From: Mycobacterium sp.
GTDB lineage: Bacteria > Actinomycetota > Actinomycetes > Mycobacteriales > Mycobacteriaceae
Reading direction: 5' to 3'
Assembly (NCBI GenBank): GCA_025963385.1
Contig: JAOPUT010000282.1
Coordinates: 1-37,709 of the forward strand
Length of the DNA: 37,709 bases
Below the pieces are notes generated by a model. It ran no database searches and was not told the origin of the DNA. It saw only the letters and a program-made list of their open reading frames with translations. Shown piece after piece: positions 12,033 to 20,843 of the stretch. The stretch's first letter is position 1; every line of letters starts with the position of its first letter. The translations under genes were made by a program, and so were the position numbers.

Positions 12033-13456
12033 AGGCAGCCGTCGCGCTGGCTTGCCTCCTGCTGGTGGCAGCGTGCTCGTCTACCCAGCAACCGCCATCC
12101 GCGCCCGCCCCCGAATCCGCACGCGAGTTGTCCACCAAGGTGACCGCCGACGGCATGTACGGGCACCTGCAGAAACTGGCCGACATCGCCGCCGCCAACG
12201 GCAACAGCCGTGCCGACGGCACCCCAGGATTCGAGGCGAGCGTCGACTACGTCGCAGGGGTGTTGCGGGACAAGGGTTTCGACGTGCAGACGCCGGAGTT
12301 CGACCGGCTGGTCATGTCCGCGCCCGGCAAGCCCACCCTCGTCGTGTCGGGTCGGAGCGTTCCCGTCGACCAGGCGTCGCTGTTGGTGACCACCCCGCCC
12401 GGCGGCCTCAGCGCACTGACGCTGCGGCCGAACCGTCCATCCGGATGTGTTGCGGGCGACTACGGTTCGGTGGACGCTCGCGGTGCGATCGCGGTCGTCG
12501 ACGACCAGGGTTGCTCCGTCGTCGACAAGCAGAACGCGGCTGTTGCCAAGGGCGCGGTCGGCGTCCTGGTCGTGAGCGGCGGCAGTCGGGCGGGGTTGTT
12601 CACCCCCGGCTACTACCAGCAGCTCACCTCGCCGATGGCCGTGATCGACGAGGACACCGACGCCATGTTGCGCCGTACGTCGGCCCCGGTCCGTCTGACC
12701 CTTGACGCCAAGAGTGCGGTCGTGAAGTCGCGCAGCGTGGTGGCGCAGACCAAGACCGGCGATCCGCACAACGTGGTCGTCGCAGGCGCGCACCTGGACT
12801 CGGCGGCGAGCAGTCCCGGACTCAACGACGATGGTTCCGGTGTCGCCGCGGTGCTGGAAACCGCTGTGCAGCTTGGTAGTTCGCCGACGATCACCAACGC
12901 TGTGCGGTTCGCCTTCTGGGGTGCGCAGGAGGCCGGTCTGCAGGGGTCGACCAAGTACGTCGCGAGCCTGGGCCCCGACGGGCTCGACGACCTCGCGCTC
13001 TACCTGGACTTCGACCTCCTCGGCTCGGTCAACGCGGGCTACTTCACCTACGACGGCGACCAGTCCGGCCAGCCCAACCCGGACGTCCCGGCCGCGAAGG
13101 TGCCCGCGGGTTCGGCGGGTGTCGAGCGGACGCTCGCCGGATACCTCAATCTCGCAGGGGTGCGGCCCGCCGACATGCCGCTGGGTCTGGCGAGCGACTA
13201 CAGCGCGTTCCTGCGCGCCGGAATACCGATCGGCGGCATCACCACCGGGTCCACCCAGCGCAAGACGGCGACGCAGGCCCGGCTCTGGGGCGGCCGCGCC
13301 GGGGTCCCGTTCGACCCCAACTTCCAGACACCAGCCGACACGATCGCCAATGTCGACCGCGCCACGCTGGCGATCACCGGTCCCGCGGTGGCGTTCGCCG
13401 TGGGCACCTACGCGCAGTCGACCCAGGGTCCCAACGGCGTGCCCGCCAGAGGTTGA
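12029..13456 (+). CDS. LpqL paralogue, probable inactive M28 lipoprotein
   Basis: A 475-residue tandem copy of LpqL with the same plan: lipobox LVAAC (Cys16), PA-like region, M28 core. Two key residues differ. The catalytic base Glu is Gln (GAQEAGLQGS, Q300; the neighbouring ligand E301 is kept). The last zinc ligand His is replaced in NFQTPADT (Q433), where LpqL has NYHKSSDT. H255, D267 and D329 are retained. Such a protein should bind at most one zinc well and is probably not a working peptidase; a peptide-binding or regulatory role is possible. It overlaps lpqL by ATGA and is almost certainly co-translated. It should not be confused with LpqM, which is a different metalloprotease family. 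Confidence 0.9.
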   Translation: MKAAVALACLLLVAACSSTQQPPSAPAPESARELSTKVTADGMYGHLQKLADIAAANGNSRADGTPGFEASVDYVAGVLRDKGFDVQTPEFDRLVMSAPGKPTLVVSGRSVPVDQASLLVTTPPGGLSALTLRPNRPSGCVAGDYGSVDARGAIAVVDDQGCSVVDKQNAAVAKGAVGVLVVSGGSRAGLFTPGYYQQLTSPMAVIDEDTDAMLRRTSAPVRLTLDAKSAVVKSRSVVAQTKTGDPHNVVVAGAHLDSAASSPGLNDDGSGVAAVLETAVQLGSSPTITNAVRFAFWGAQEAGLQGSTKYVASLGPDGLDDLALYLDFDLLGSVNAGYFTYDGDQSGQPNPDVPAAKVPAGSAGVERTLAGYLNLAGVRPADMPLGLASDYSAFLRAGIPIGGITTGSTQRKTATQARLWGGRAGVPFDPNFQTPADTIANVDRATLAITGPAVAFAVGTYAQSTQGPNGVPARG

Positions 13457-13528
13457 CAGCAACCAGTACGGCCATCCCCACCGGCGTCCCAGGTGTTCTC
13501 ACAGCTGCGGTGCGTAGGAATATCGTTC

Positions 13529-13927
13529 GTGAAGAACAGTTCTCGGCGATGCGCCGCGGTGGCAGGGATATTCGGTGTGGTCGTTCTCGGCGGCCTCTCG
13601 GCGGCGTGTAGCTCGACCGGCCCCACATCTCCCGCCACGACGACCACGACCACGACTTCGACGACGGCCACGACGACCGCCAGCCATCAGAAGCATTCGT
13701 CGGGAGGCGGCGGCGGCGAGACCGTCGCACCGGGAACCGTCACCGAGACCGAGACCCAGACCCCGGACGCGCCGTCAGTCGACACCACGGTCGCGACCTC
13801 GGTCGAGACGGATACCCAGACGTCGACTCAGACGGTGACCGTCACGCCGAATCGTCAACAGCAGCAACAGCAGCAGGATCAGCAGCGGCACGACTCCGGC
13901 CCTGGTAGCAACGGGCAACACGGGTGA
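13529..13927 (+). CDS. Low-complexity Thr/Gln-rich lipoprotein
   Basis: A 132-residue predicted lipoprotein with no recognised domain. GTG 13529 (VKNSSRRC) gives a signal peptide with lipobox LSAAC. AGGA nine bases upstream is a possible ribosome site; ATG 13493 is an alternative. The mature part is all low complexity: a Thr run, a Gly run, repeats of T-E-T and T-Q-T type, then a Gln-rich tail. It may be a disordered cell-wall protein. The last 86 bp overlap the 3' end of the Rieske gene on the other strand. Confidence 0.75.
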   Translation: MKNSSRRCAAVAGIFGVVVLGGLSAACSSTGPTSPATTTTTTTSTTATTTASHQKHSSGGGGGETVAPGTVTETETQTPDAPSVDTTVATSVETDTQTSTQTVTVTPNRQQQQQQQDQQRHDSGPGSNGQHG

Positions 13928-15062
13928 CGAACTGGTAGACGCCATCCTCGTCGGGAGCCAGCGGGCCGGGCCGCGCGTGCGGTGAGCTCAGGCCGCGTTG
14001 CACCGACTCGCACGCCGCCCAGTCCTGCCGGTTGGTCAGGTCCCAGAAGTCGACGGCATACGACGGGTCGAAATCCGGTTGGGCGGCAACGTCCTTCGGG
14101 AAGGCCCACGCGCACTCGACGTGGGTGCGGTCCGCTGCCAGCGGGGTCATCACGTGGGTCATCACGTAGTCGGGATGCAGGCTGACGAGCAGGTTGGGGA
14201 AGCCGACCAGGTACATGACGGTGCGCAGCTCCTGTTCGGAGAGGCCCTTGATGGCGACGCCGCCGCTCTTGCCAGTGAACGACATGGTCTCGGCGCCGTC
14301 GATCATCGACATCCAGCCACCCATCCACGAACCCTCGAAGTGAAGGTTCTCGCCGCTGGTCGGCGGGCTGATCTTGGACAGCTCCGGGTGAATGGTCGAA
14401 CAGTGGTAGCACTCCTGGTAGTTCTCGGCGATCACCTTCCAGTTGGTGGCCAGCTCGTAGGAGTGCCGGTCGACGATCACCAGGTCCTCGGGCCGGTACG
14501 CGCCGACGACGTCCTCGAGGCCTGCGACGTGGTCGGTGAACTCGACGTCCGAACCGCTGGCGTCGACGAACAGCCAGCCGTGCCAGTCGACGAGGCGTAG
14601 CTCCGTCAGTCCGAACTCGCGCGGCTCCAAGCCGTCACCGAATCCCGGCGCGTTGCGCAGACTTCCGTCGAGCCGGTACGACCACGAGTGATAGGGGCAT
14701 ACGATGCCGCGTCGCTTGGCGGTCGCACCGCACTCGAGTAGCTCGTGGCCGCGGTGCCTGCACACGTTCGCGAAGGCGCGGATGACTCCGTCGTCGCCAT
14801 TGACCAACAACATTCCGTCGGCGCCTGATCCGATGGCACGTTGGGCGCCCACTCCGGCCATGTCGCTCGCGTGGCCGACGCACTTCCACCCCGAAAAGAT
14901 GTGGCGCTGCTCCCAGTCGAAGACCTCGGGATCGACGTATGCCGCGCGAGGCAGCATGCGCGACGAGCCGAACGGCGCCAGGCTCGCGGCCAGATCATGG
15001 GCGGGGACGGGTGCCGGCTCCGCATGCGAGGGGGACGGGCAGCCGGAGGACTGTTTGAACAT
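13842..15062 (-). CDS. Rieske non-heme iron oxygenase, quaternary-amine type
   Basis: A 406-residue large subunit of a ring-hydroxylating-type oxygenase. The Rieske cluster ligands are C101-x-H103 and C122-xx-H125 (NVCRHRGHE, VCPYHSWSY). The mononuclear iron site has H220 and H225 in ENYQECYHCSTIHPE and a later Asp in the FWDLTNRQDW region. The bridging position three residues before H220 is Glu (E217), as in carnitine oxygenase CntA, rather than the Asp of aromatic dioxygenases. Together with FWDLTNRQDW this points to the CntA/GbcA/choline-monooxygenase branch that attacks methylated or quaternary amines. No reductase is nearby. The ATG lies six bases after a -10 hexamer. The Ala-rich C-terminal tail is read antisense to the poly-Gln tract. 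Confidence 0.9.
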   Translation of the reverse strand: MFKQSSGCPSPSHAEPAPVPAHDLAASLAPFGSSRMLPRAAYVDPEVFDWEQRHIFSGWKCVGHASDMAGVGAQRAIGSGADGMLLVNGDDGVIRAFANVCRHRGHELLECGATAKRRGIVCPYHSWSYRLDGSLRNAPGFGDGLEPREFGLTELRLVDWHGWLFVDASGSDVEFTDHVAGLEDVVGAYRPEDLVIVDRHSYELATNWKVIAENYQECYHCSTIHPELSKISPPTSGENLHFEGSWMGGWMSMIDGAETMSFTGKSGGVAIKGLSEQELRTVMYLVGFPNLLVSLHPDYVMTHVMTPLAADRTHVECAWAFPKDVAAQPDFDPSYAVDFWDLTNRQDWAACESVQRGLSSPHARPGPLAPDEDGVYQFVTRVARCYQGRSRAAADPAAVAAVDDSA

Positions 15063-15068
15063 ACAGTC
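15053..15068. promoter_or_regulatory. Predicted TetR operator O1 (degenerate)
   Basis: GTTTGA-ACAT-ACAGTC (plus strand) is a degenerate member of the island's inverted repeat, closest to O3 (both contain TTGAACA and CAGTCAGGAT). It covers the Rieske start codon and runs up to its -10 element. Confidence 0.5.
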
Positions 15069-15074
15069 AGGATA
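15069..15074 (-). promoter_or_regulatory. Rieske gene -10 element (leaderless candidate)
   Basis: TATCCT on the minus strand, then six bases (GACTGT), then ATG 15062. The same hexamer and spacing occur at mutT3. The TetR-type site adjoins it. Confidence 0.55.
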
Positions 15075-15112
15075 GTCGTTGAGGCGCTACCGGTCTACCG
15101 GTGAGCGGGAGA

Positions 15113-15994
15113 CTAGGCCTCGCCCGCGAAGGCGGCCAGGCCGCGATCGGCGGTGGTGGCGTCGCCCCGAGTCATCCTGCGGTACACCAGGTAGCCGATG
15201 ACGACGGCCGCGAACGCCGCGAGCAGCAGCAGGGTGGCCAGGGCGTTGAGTGCGGGCGTCGGGGCGGCCCGCGCGGTGTTGTAGATCTTCACCGACACCG
15301 GTTCGGTCGACGACCCAGCCGACAGATAGCGCACCAACACGAAGTCGTCGATGACGTCGGCGAACACCAGCACGGTGCTCGCGAAGATGGCGGGCATCAG
15401 CATGGGCATCGTGACGCGCCACAGCGCTCCGACCGGCGATGCACCGAGATCCGTTGCCGCCTCTTCGTATTGCTTGCCGATCGTCGCCAGGCGGGCCCGC
15501 ACCAGTACGGCGGGATAGGCCACCTGGTACGTCACCAGGCCGACCACCTGTGCCGACGTGCCGAGGCCGATCGGCAGCGCCAGATTCGTCATGACGAACA
15601 GCAGTGCGACGGCAAGCAGCACCTCGGGGATGACGAACGAGATGAGCATCAGCACGTTCGCACCGGAGGGCAGCCTGCCCCTCCATCGGTCGACGCCGAT
15701 CGCGAACAGCACGCCAAGCGGAATGGTGACGAGCGTGGCGACGACACCGAGTTTGAGCGTCTGCAGCAGCGCGGTGTGCAGGCTGGCGTCGTGCCACACC
15801 GAGCGGGCCGGGTCCCCCCAGTACCACCGGAACGAGAAGCCCTGCCAATTGGTGCGGGACCGGCCGTCGTTGAACGAGAACATCACCGCGATCGCCACCG
15901 GCACCAGCGACCACACCAGGTAGAAGACGGTGATCCCGGCGAGCACCCGCGGGCTTCGCCACGGATCGCGGTACCAACCGATCGGTCCGCGCAT
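15113..15994 (-). CDS. Polyamine-type ABC transporter permease (PotC-like)
   Basis: A 293-residue inner-membrane permease, the second channel subunit of the importer. It has six hydrophobic segments and the BPD_transp EAA loop EEAATDLGASPVGALWRVTMP near residues 180-200, which docks to the ATPase. The start overlaps the stop of the upstream permease (TGATG), so the two are coupled. The PotC/YdcV group imports spermidine, putrescine and other compounds, so the family alone does not fix the cargo. The Rieske gene follows 50 bp downstream with its own promoter. Confidence 0.9.
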   Translation of the reverse strand: MRGPIGWYRDPWRSPRVLAGITVFYLVWSLVPVAIAVMFSFNDGRSRTNWQGFSFRWYWGDPARSVWHDASLHTALLQTLKLGVVATLVTIPLGVLFAIGVDRWRGRLPSGANVLMLISFVIPEVLLAVALLFVMTNLALPIGLGTSAQVVGLVTYQVAYPAVLVRARLATIGKQYEEAATDLGASPVGALWRVTMPMLMPAIFASTVLVFADVIDDFVLVRYLSAGSSTEPVSVKIYNTARAAPTPALNALATLLLLAAFAAVVIGYLVYRRMTRGDATTADRGLAAFAGEA

Positions 15995-16899
15995 CAGGTC
16001 TTCACCTCTTCCCCACGCAACGTGACGCGCACGTAGTAGAACATCGGCAACACCGTGGCGAGCAGGACTAGCATCACGAAGGCGCCCGCCTGGCCGGTCT
16101 GTCCCGGCGCCTGCACGCTGTCGTTGATCAGGTTGCCCACCATCGCGGTCTTCGGTGATGCCGACAGCAGATCGTTGGTGAAGTAGTCACCGAGCATCGG
16201 AAGGCACGTGAGAAGCACCGCCGCAAGGATCGTCGGACGGCACAGCGGCAGCGTGACCCGAAGGAACGACGAGACGCGGTTGGCGCCGAGGTCTCGCGAC
16301 GCCTCGAGCATCGGCTGGGACAGCCGGTCGAGCCCGGCGTAGAGCGGCAGGATCATGTACGGGACGTAGCCGTAGGCCAGGCCGAGGATCACCACCACGG
16401 GCTGACCGGTCAGCCAGTCGACGTGAACGTCGAAGAGACCGCCGAAGTTCAGTATCCGGTTGACCAGTCCATCGTTCTGAAGCAGGTTGACCCAGGCCAA
16501 CATTCGCATCATGTAGCTGATCCAGAACGGCGCGATCAGCAGTGCGATCAACAGCCCCTTGCGCTTGCCTGCCAGGCGGGACACGTAGTAGGCGACGGGG
16601 AAGGCGATCGCCAGGCAGAGGATGCTCGCGGCCCCGACGTAGAGCACCGTGCGAAGCAGGGCGGGGAAGTAGACACCGTCGGGACCGATCCGCGAAAGCA
16701 CGTAGTTGAACTGGGATGGATTCCACTGCAATGGATTCCACACCGGCACCGCCGTGCGGAACAGCGGGTCGACCCGGCCGAACACGATCGCCAGCACCAC
16801 GTAGAGCGGGGCGAGGAAGAACAGCAGCAGCCAGCCGATGCCCGGCGCGGCCAGGGCGGCCCACAGTCGGGTGTTCCGCTCCCGCTGCCGCATCAACAC
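15994..16899 (-). CDS. Polyamine-type ABC transporter permease (PotB-like)
   Basis: A 301-residue permease, partner of the PotC-like protein. The first membrane helix (IGWLLLFFLAPLYVVLAIVF) is followed by a long periplasmic loop and five more segments. The EAA loop is LEASRDLGANRVSSFLRVTLP. The start is GTG 16899 or ATG 16893 (MRQRERN); no ribosome site clearly decides. It begins six bases after the binding-protein gene ends, so the order on the mRNA is binding protein, PotB-like, PotC-like. Confidence 0.9.
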   Translation of the reverse strand: MLMRQRERNTRLWAALAAPGIGWLLLFFLAPLYVVLAIVFGRVDPLFRTAVPVWNPLQWNPSQFNYVLSRIGPDGVYFPALLRTVLYVGAASILCLAIAFPVAYYVSRLAGKRKGLLIALLIAPFWISYMMRMLAWVNLLQNDGLVNRILNFGGLFDVHVDWLTGQPVVVILGLAYGYVPYMILPLYAGLDRLSQPMLEASRDLGANRVSSFLRVTLPLCRPTILAAVLLTCLPMLGDYFTNDLLSASPKTAMVGNLINDSVQAPGQTGQAGAFVMLVLLATVLPMFYYVRVTLRGEEVKT

Positions 16900-16905
16900 C
16901 GGAAG

Positions 16906-18156
16906 CTAGGACCCGCCCGCGTTGAACGCGTTCCAGACGTTGTGCCACGCGGCGTCGTTGTCGGCGTCGAGTTCGAGGAGCCGGTACCCGGTGTTGAAGT
17001 ACTCCGGCTTGACGATCGCGGAGCGCAGGTTCTCTGGGATGAACGCCTCGGAGATCAGCGAGTCTGCGGTGAGCGTGTTCTGCGGCGGCTGGTAGCCGAT
17101 CGCCGAGAAGTTCTCCTTGGCGACGGCGGGATCGAGCATGTGGTTCAGGAACAGATGAGCCAGCACCGGGTTCTTGCCGCCCTTGAGGGTGACCAGCATG
17201 TCGTTGTCGACCAGGCCCTTGCCGTCCTGCGGGAACCAGTACTGCAGGATCTCGGTTCCGACGCCCTCGGGCAGGTAGGACTGCGCGTTGATGATGTCGC
17301 CGGACCACATCTGACACAGCCCGATCTGGCCGGCGGGCATGTCGCTGTACATCGTGATGGTGACCTTCGGGGACGTCGCCTTGACCAGGGCGGCGAGCTG
17401 TTCGCCGACCATCTTCAGGTCATCGGGCGACGAGGTGTTGACGTCGGTGATGCCCTGCTTCAGCAGGACCATCGCCATCGCGCTGTGCCAGTCGTCGAGG
17501 ATCGCCGTCTTGTCCTTGTAGGTCGGGTCCCACAGGGCCTCGTACGGGTTCTTCAACGCGCCGATGTTCGCAGGCACTTGGTCACTGCGCCAACCCATTC
17601 CGGTCGTGTAGATGGTGTACGGCGTGGTGAACTGCCACCCCTGGTCGTACCACGGGTTGGTGAAGGTCGGCCACACGTTGGAGATGTTGGGGATGTAGCT
17701 GTGGTTGAGCGGTTTCAGCAACCCGCCGGTGACCAGTCTGCTGATCTCGGTGTAGTTGGCGTTGTAGATGTCGAAGTCGACTCCGCTGCGCAGCTTGGTG
17801 ATCGCCTCGTCGCCGTCGTTGAACGTCGAGACCTCGATCTTGCAGCCGTACTGATCCTCGAAGCCCTTGATGGCCTGCGGGCTGAGGTAGTCGGCGTAGT
17901 TGTAGATCTTGAGCGTCGCGTTCTTCTCCGGTGCCAGCCCGTCGGCGATCGGCTGGTTGTCGGCGGGGATGTCCCACTTGACCGGGCTGTCGGGTTTCGC
18001 GATCGTCAGCGTCGGCCCCGACCCCGGTGTTCCTGCCGGTCCTGACTTTGAGCAGGCCGCCAGGAAGGCCCCGAGAGTGGGTGCCGTCGCGGCGAGAATC
18101 GCGGCGCGCTGCAGGAATTGGCGACGGTTCTGGTGGGCTGAAAACTGGGCTGGCAT
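16906..18156 (-). CDS. Polyamine-type ABC transporter binding lipoprotein (PotD-like)
   Basis: A 416-residue extracytoplasmic binding protein of the PotD/PotF group. The N-terminus combines a twin-arginine-like NRRQFLQRAAI with a lipobox (FLAAC), so it may be exported folded and then lipidated. ATG 18156 is chosen because GGGAGG lies five bases upstream; the longer frame to 18204 would run into the operator. LKIYNYADYLSPQAIKGFE and NDGDEAITKLRSGVDFDI are typical of the family. The ligand should be the substrate of the island. Transcription starts in the divergent region shared with the aminotransferase gene. Confidence 0.92.
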   Translation of the reverse strand: MPAQFSAHQNRRQFLQRAAILAATAPTLGAFLAACSKSGPAGTPGSGPTLTIAKPDSPVKWDIPADNQPIADGLAPEKNATLKIYNYADYLSPQAIKGFEDQYGCKIEVSTFNDGDEAITKLRSGVDFDIYNANYTEISRLVTGGLLKPLNHSYIPNISNVWPTFTNPWYDQGWQFTTPYTIYTTGMGWRSDQVPANIGALKNPYEALWDPTYKDKTAILDDWHSAMAMVLLKQGITDVNTSSPDDLKMVGEQLAALVKATSPKVTITMYSDMPAGQIGLCQMWSGDIINAQSYLPEGVGTEILQYWFPQDGKGLVDNDMLVTLKGGKNPVLAHLFLNHMLDPAVAKENFSAIGYQPPQNTLTADSLISEAFIPENLRSAIVKPEYFNTGYRLLELDADNDAAWHNVWNAFNAGGS

Positions 18157-18180
18157 CCGGGCCTCCCGCAGGTTCGCGTC

Positions 18181-18209
18181 TTGTCGGTGATAGGACTCTC
18201 GCATAGACT
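18181..18209 (+). promoter_or_regulatory. Aminotransferase-potA promoter
   Basis: TTGTCG (18181-18186), 17 bases, TAGACT (18204-18209): a good sigma-A-like promoter. The -10 overlaps operator O2, so a bound repressor would block it. Confidence 0.65.
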
Positions 18210-18221
18210 GAATGCTCAGTC
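18206..18221. promoter_or_regulatory. Predicted TetR operator O2 (perfect)
   Basis: GACTGA-ATGC-TCAGTC is a perfect inverted repeat with a 4-bp spacer in the divergent region between the binding-protein and aminotransferase genes. It differs from O4 by one base across 20 bp. Confidence 0.75.
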
Positions 18222-18280
18222 AACCGCTGACGAGCGCTTGCGCGAGGAATCGATCAGCACAGCGGAGTGGAGGTTCGACC

Positions 18281-19657
18281 GTGTCCTCGACGGTGATGCA
18301 GAGCCCGGTGTCGGATGCTGTGGATGAGCTGATCTCCGAGGAAGAGCAGGTGTTTCTCCGCAGGCAGCCGCGCAGTACCGAACTGATCGCCCGGGCCCGC
18401 GAGCACCTGGCCGGCGGCGCGACGTCCAACTGGCAGATCGCGGAGCCGCAGGCCGTGTGGATGAGCCACGGTGAGGGTTCCAAGGTCTACGACGTCGACG
18501 GCACCCAGTACGTCGACATGCACGGTGGGTACGGCGCTTCCATTGCGGGACACGCACATCCGGCGATCGTCGAGGCCGTGAGCAACCGTGTCCGGCGCGG
18601 CACGCACTTCGCCCAGCCCACCGAGGACGCGATCTGGATCGCCGGCGAACTGGCCCGCCGGTTCGACCTGCCGCTGTGGAGGTTCGCCAACTCGGGCACC
18701 GAGGCCACCATGGACGCGGTGCATCTGGCCCGTGCCCTGACGGCACGCGACCTCATCATCAAGGTCGAGGGCTGCTACCACGGACACCACGACTCCGTTC
18801 AGGTGTCGGTGCTGCCGGAGGCCGACGAGGTCGGCCCGCGCGACCACCCGTTCCGCGTACCCGGTAACTCGGGCATCCCCGCGGCGATCCGCGATCTGGT
18901 GGTGGTCGTCCCGTTCAACGATGCCGACGCGGTGGCGCGCGCGCTCTCCGAGCACCGCGGTCAGGTGGCTGCGATGATCGTGGAGCCCATCATGATGAAC
19001 GCAGGCATCATCCCCCCCGACGACGGCTATCTGGCGGCGATCCGCGACCTGGTCCACCAGGCAGGCGCGCTGCTGATCTTCGACGAGGTCAAGACGGGCT
19101 TCACCACCGGACCAGGCGGTGTCACCGCGCTGTCCGGAGTCGTACCCGACATGGTCTGTCTGGCAAAGGCATTGGGTGGCGGCATCTCGGTGGCCGCGAT
19201 CGGCGGCACCACCGAGGTGATGTCGGCGATCGCCGACGGTCGCTACGAGCAGGTCGGCACCTTCAACGGCAACCCGCTGGCCATGGCGGCCACCCGCGCG
19301 ACGCTGTCGGAGGTGCTGACCGATGACAACTACCGCCACCTCGACGCGCTCGCCGCACGGATGCGTCGCGCGCTGGAAGGCACCATCGCCGCGCACGGGT
19401 TCGACTGGCACGTCGTCTCCGTCGGCGCCAAGGGCTGCGTCACGTTCCGGCGCGATCGCGTGCGGGAGTTCCGGGACTTCCTCGGGGCCGACGCGCGGCT
19501 GGGACATCTGCACTGGCTCATTCAGCACAATGGCGGCGTCTTCCTGCCGCCATGGGGGAAGGTGGAGCAATGGCTGCTATCCGTCCAGCACGACGACTCC
19601 GATGTCGACCGGTTCACGGCCAACTTCGCCCGGTTGGCCGCTGTGGTGGCGCCCTGA
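18281..19657 (+). CDS. Class III PLP-dependent aminotransferase
   Basis: A 458-residue fold-type I enzyme close to the glutamate-1-semialdehyde aminomutase/omega-transaminase group. Landmarks: [35 protein letters not shown] (cofactor phosphate), [14 protein letters not shown] (Asp contacts the PLP nitrogen) and LAKALGGG, whose Lys forms the Schiff base. GTG 18281 is chosen because GGAGG lies about seven bases upstream. It is not the housekeeping HemL, given its place in the island and next to potA. It probably moves an amino group from an amine or beta/omega-amino acid to a keto acid. Confidence 0.9.
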   Translation: MSSTVMQSPVSDAVDELISEEEQVFLRRQPRSTELIARAREHLAGGATSNWQIAEPQAVWMSHGEGSKVYDVDGTQYVDMHGGYGASIAGHAHPAIVEAVSNRVRRGTHFAQPTEDAIWIAGELARRFDLPLWRFANSGTEATMDAVHLARALTARDLIIKVEGCYHGHHDSVQVSVLPEADEVGPRDHPFRVPGNSGIPAAIRDLVVVVPFNDADAVARALSEHRGQVAAMIVEPIMMNAGIIPPDDGYLAAIRDLVHQAGALLIFDEVKTGFTTGPGGVTALSGVVPDMVCLAKALGGGISVAAIGGTTEVMSAIADGRYEQVGTFNGNPLAMAATRATLSEVLTDDNYRHLDALAARMRRALEGTIAAHGFDWHVVSVGAKGCVTFRRDRVREFRDFLGADARLGHLHWLIQHNGGVFLPPWGKVEQWLLSVQHDDSDVDRFTANFARLAAVVAP

Positions 19658-19676
19658 CCGCGGAGAGCGGTCGGCG

Positions 19677-20843
19677 ATGACCCCGATGACGGGCGGGCAC
19701 ATCGGGCTGCACCAACTGGCCAAGGCCTTCGACGGCGTGCCCGCCGTCACCGGTATCGACCTCGAGATTCCCGCCGGGCAGTTCTACTCGCTGCTGGGGG
19801 CGTCCGGCTGCGGCAAGACGACGACGCTGCGGATGATCGCCGGCTTCGAGAAGCCCGATTCCGGGCGCATCGAACTCGACGGCCGTGACGTCGTCAACGA
19901 CCCACCGCACCGCCGCCCGGTGAACACCGTCTTCCAGACCTACGCGCTGTTCCCCTTCATGACGGTCGCCGACAACGTGGCCTTCGGGTTGAAGTACCAG
20001 AAGACCTCTCGCGACGAGACCAGGCGCCGCGTCGACGAGGCACTCGACCTGGTGCAGATGGGGAAGTTCGCCAAACGCCGACCGGCCCAGCTGTCGGGCG
20101 GTCAACAGCAGCGCGTGGCACTGGCGCGCGCACTAGTGCTGCGACCTCGGGTGCTGCTCCTCGACGAGCCCCTCGGCGCACTGGATGCCAAGCTGCGCAG
20201 GCAGTTACAGCTCGAGCTGCGGGCCGTGCAGCGCGAGGTCGGTATCACGTTCGTGTACGTCACCCACGATCAGGAGGAAGCTCTCACGATGAGCGACCAG
20301 ATCGCGGTGCTCGCCGACGGCCGGGTCGAGCAGGTTGGGCCGCCGCAGGAGATCTACTCGTCACCCGCGACGACGTTCGTCGCCGGATTCCTCGGCGCCG
20401 CCAACATCTTCGACGCCGACGTGGTCGAGGCGACCGGGACGTCGGCCGTCTGTTCGGCGATCTCCACTCGGCTCGGCGCGGTCGTCGACCGTACCGTGCC
20501 GAAGGGGCCCGCGGCGATCGTGATTCGTCCGGAGCGCATCTCGCTGCGCGGCCCCGACGAGCCGGTGCAGCCGGGCAGTAACGCCATCAGCGGCACGGTG
20601 ACGCAGGTCGTGTACCTCGGCGCGAACACCCAGGTTCACGTCGACGTCGGTGGTCCGACCGCACTGGTCGTCGAGGTTCCCAATGCCGCAGGCCCGACGT
20701 CGGTGGTGTACCCGCCGGGAGCGGCCGTCACGTGCGTCTGTGCGCACGACGCGGTCCGCGTGCTGTACCGCAGCGAGGCGTCACTGGTTCAGGACCCCGT
20801 GGAAATCGGAGCAGCCGAGACGCTCAGCCCTTCTTCGGCTTGA
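19677..20843 (+). CDS. Polyamine-type ABC transporter ATPase (PotA-like)
   Basis: A 388-residue import ATPase. Walker A is [10 protein letters not shown] near residue 42, the Q-loop is [13 protein letters not shown], the signature is [15 protein letters not shown], Walker B is [14 protein letters not shown] and the switch is VTHDQEEA. The C-terminal third is the TOBE regulatory domain ([24 protein letters not shown]). It serves the permeases and binding protein encoded on the other strand, so the importer is split over two divergent units. It lies 19 bp after the aminotransferase gene, and its end overlaps tetR by 20 bp. Confidence 0.93.
   Translation: MTPMTGGHIGLHQLAKAFDGVPAVTGIDLEIPAGQFYSLLGASGCGKTTTLRMIAGFEKPDSGRIELDGRDVVNDPPHRRPVNTVFQTYALFPFMTVADNVAFGLKYQKTSRDETRRRVDEALDLVQMGKFAKRRPAQLSGGQQQRVALARALVLRPRVLLLDEPLGALDAKLRRQLQLELRAVQREVGITFVYVTHDQEEALTMSDQIAVLADGRVEQVGPPQEIYSSPATTFVAGFLGAANIFDADVVEATGTSAVCSAISTRLGAVVDRTVPKGPAAIVIRPERISLRGPDEPVQPGSNAISGTVTQVVYLGANTQVHVDVGGPTALVVEVPNAAGPTSVVYPPGAAVTCVCAHDAVRVLYRSEASLVQDPVEIGAAETLSPSSA

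Noticed and set aside
12029..13456. Assignment of the second M28 gene as lpqM
   Set aside because: LpqM in M. tuberculosis is a different metalloprotease type; this protein is clearly a copy of LpqL.
10464..13462. Two long minus-strand frames opposite the lpqL pair
   Set aside because: The plus strand encodes recognised M28 lipoproteins. The antisense products show no family features and mirror each other only because the sense genes are paralogues.
16423..18045. A 540-codon plus-strand frame opposite the permease and binding-protein genes
   Set aside because: It is the complement of convincing ABC transporter genes, is rich in Arg, Asp and His, and has no ribosome site.
18281..19657. Assignment of the aminotransferase as hemL
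   Set aside because: Similarity to the aminomutase group is real, but the gene sits in a catabolic island with a transporter ATPase and a shared operator, away from heme genes.
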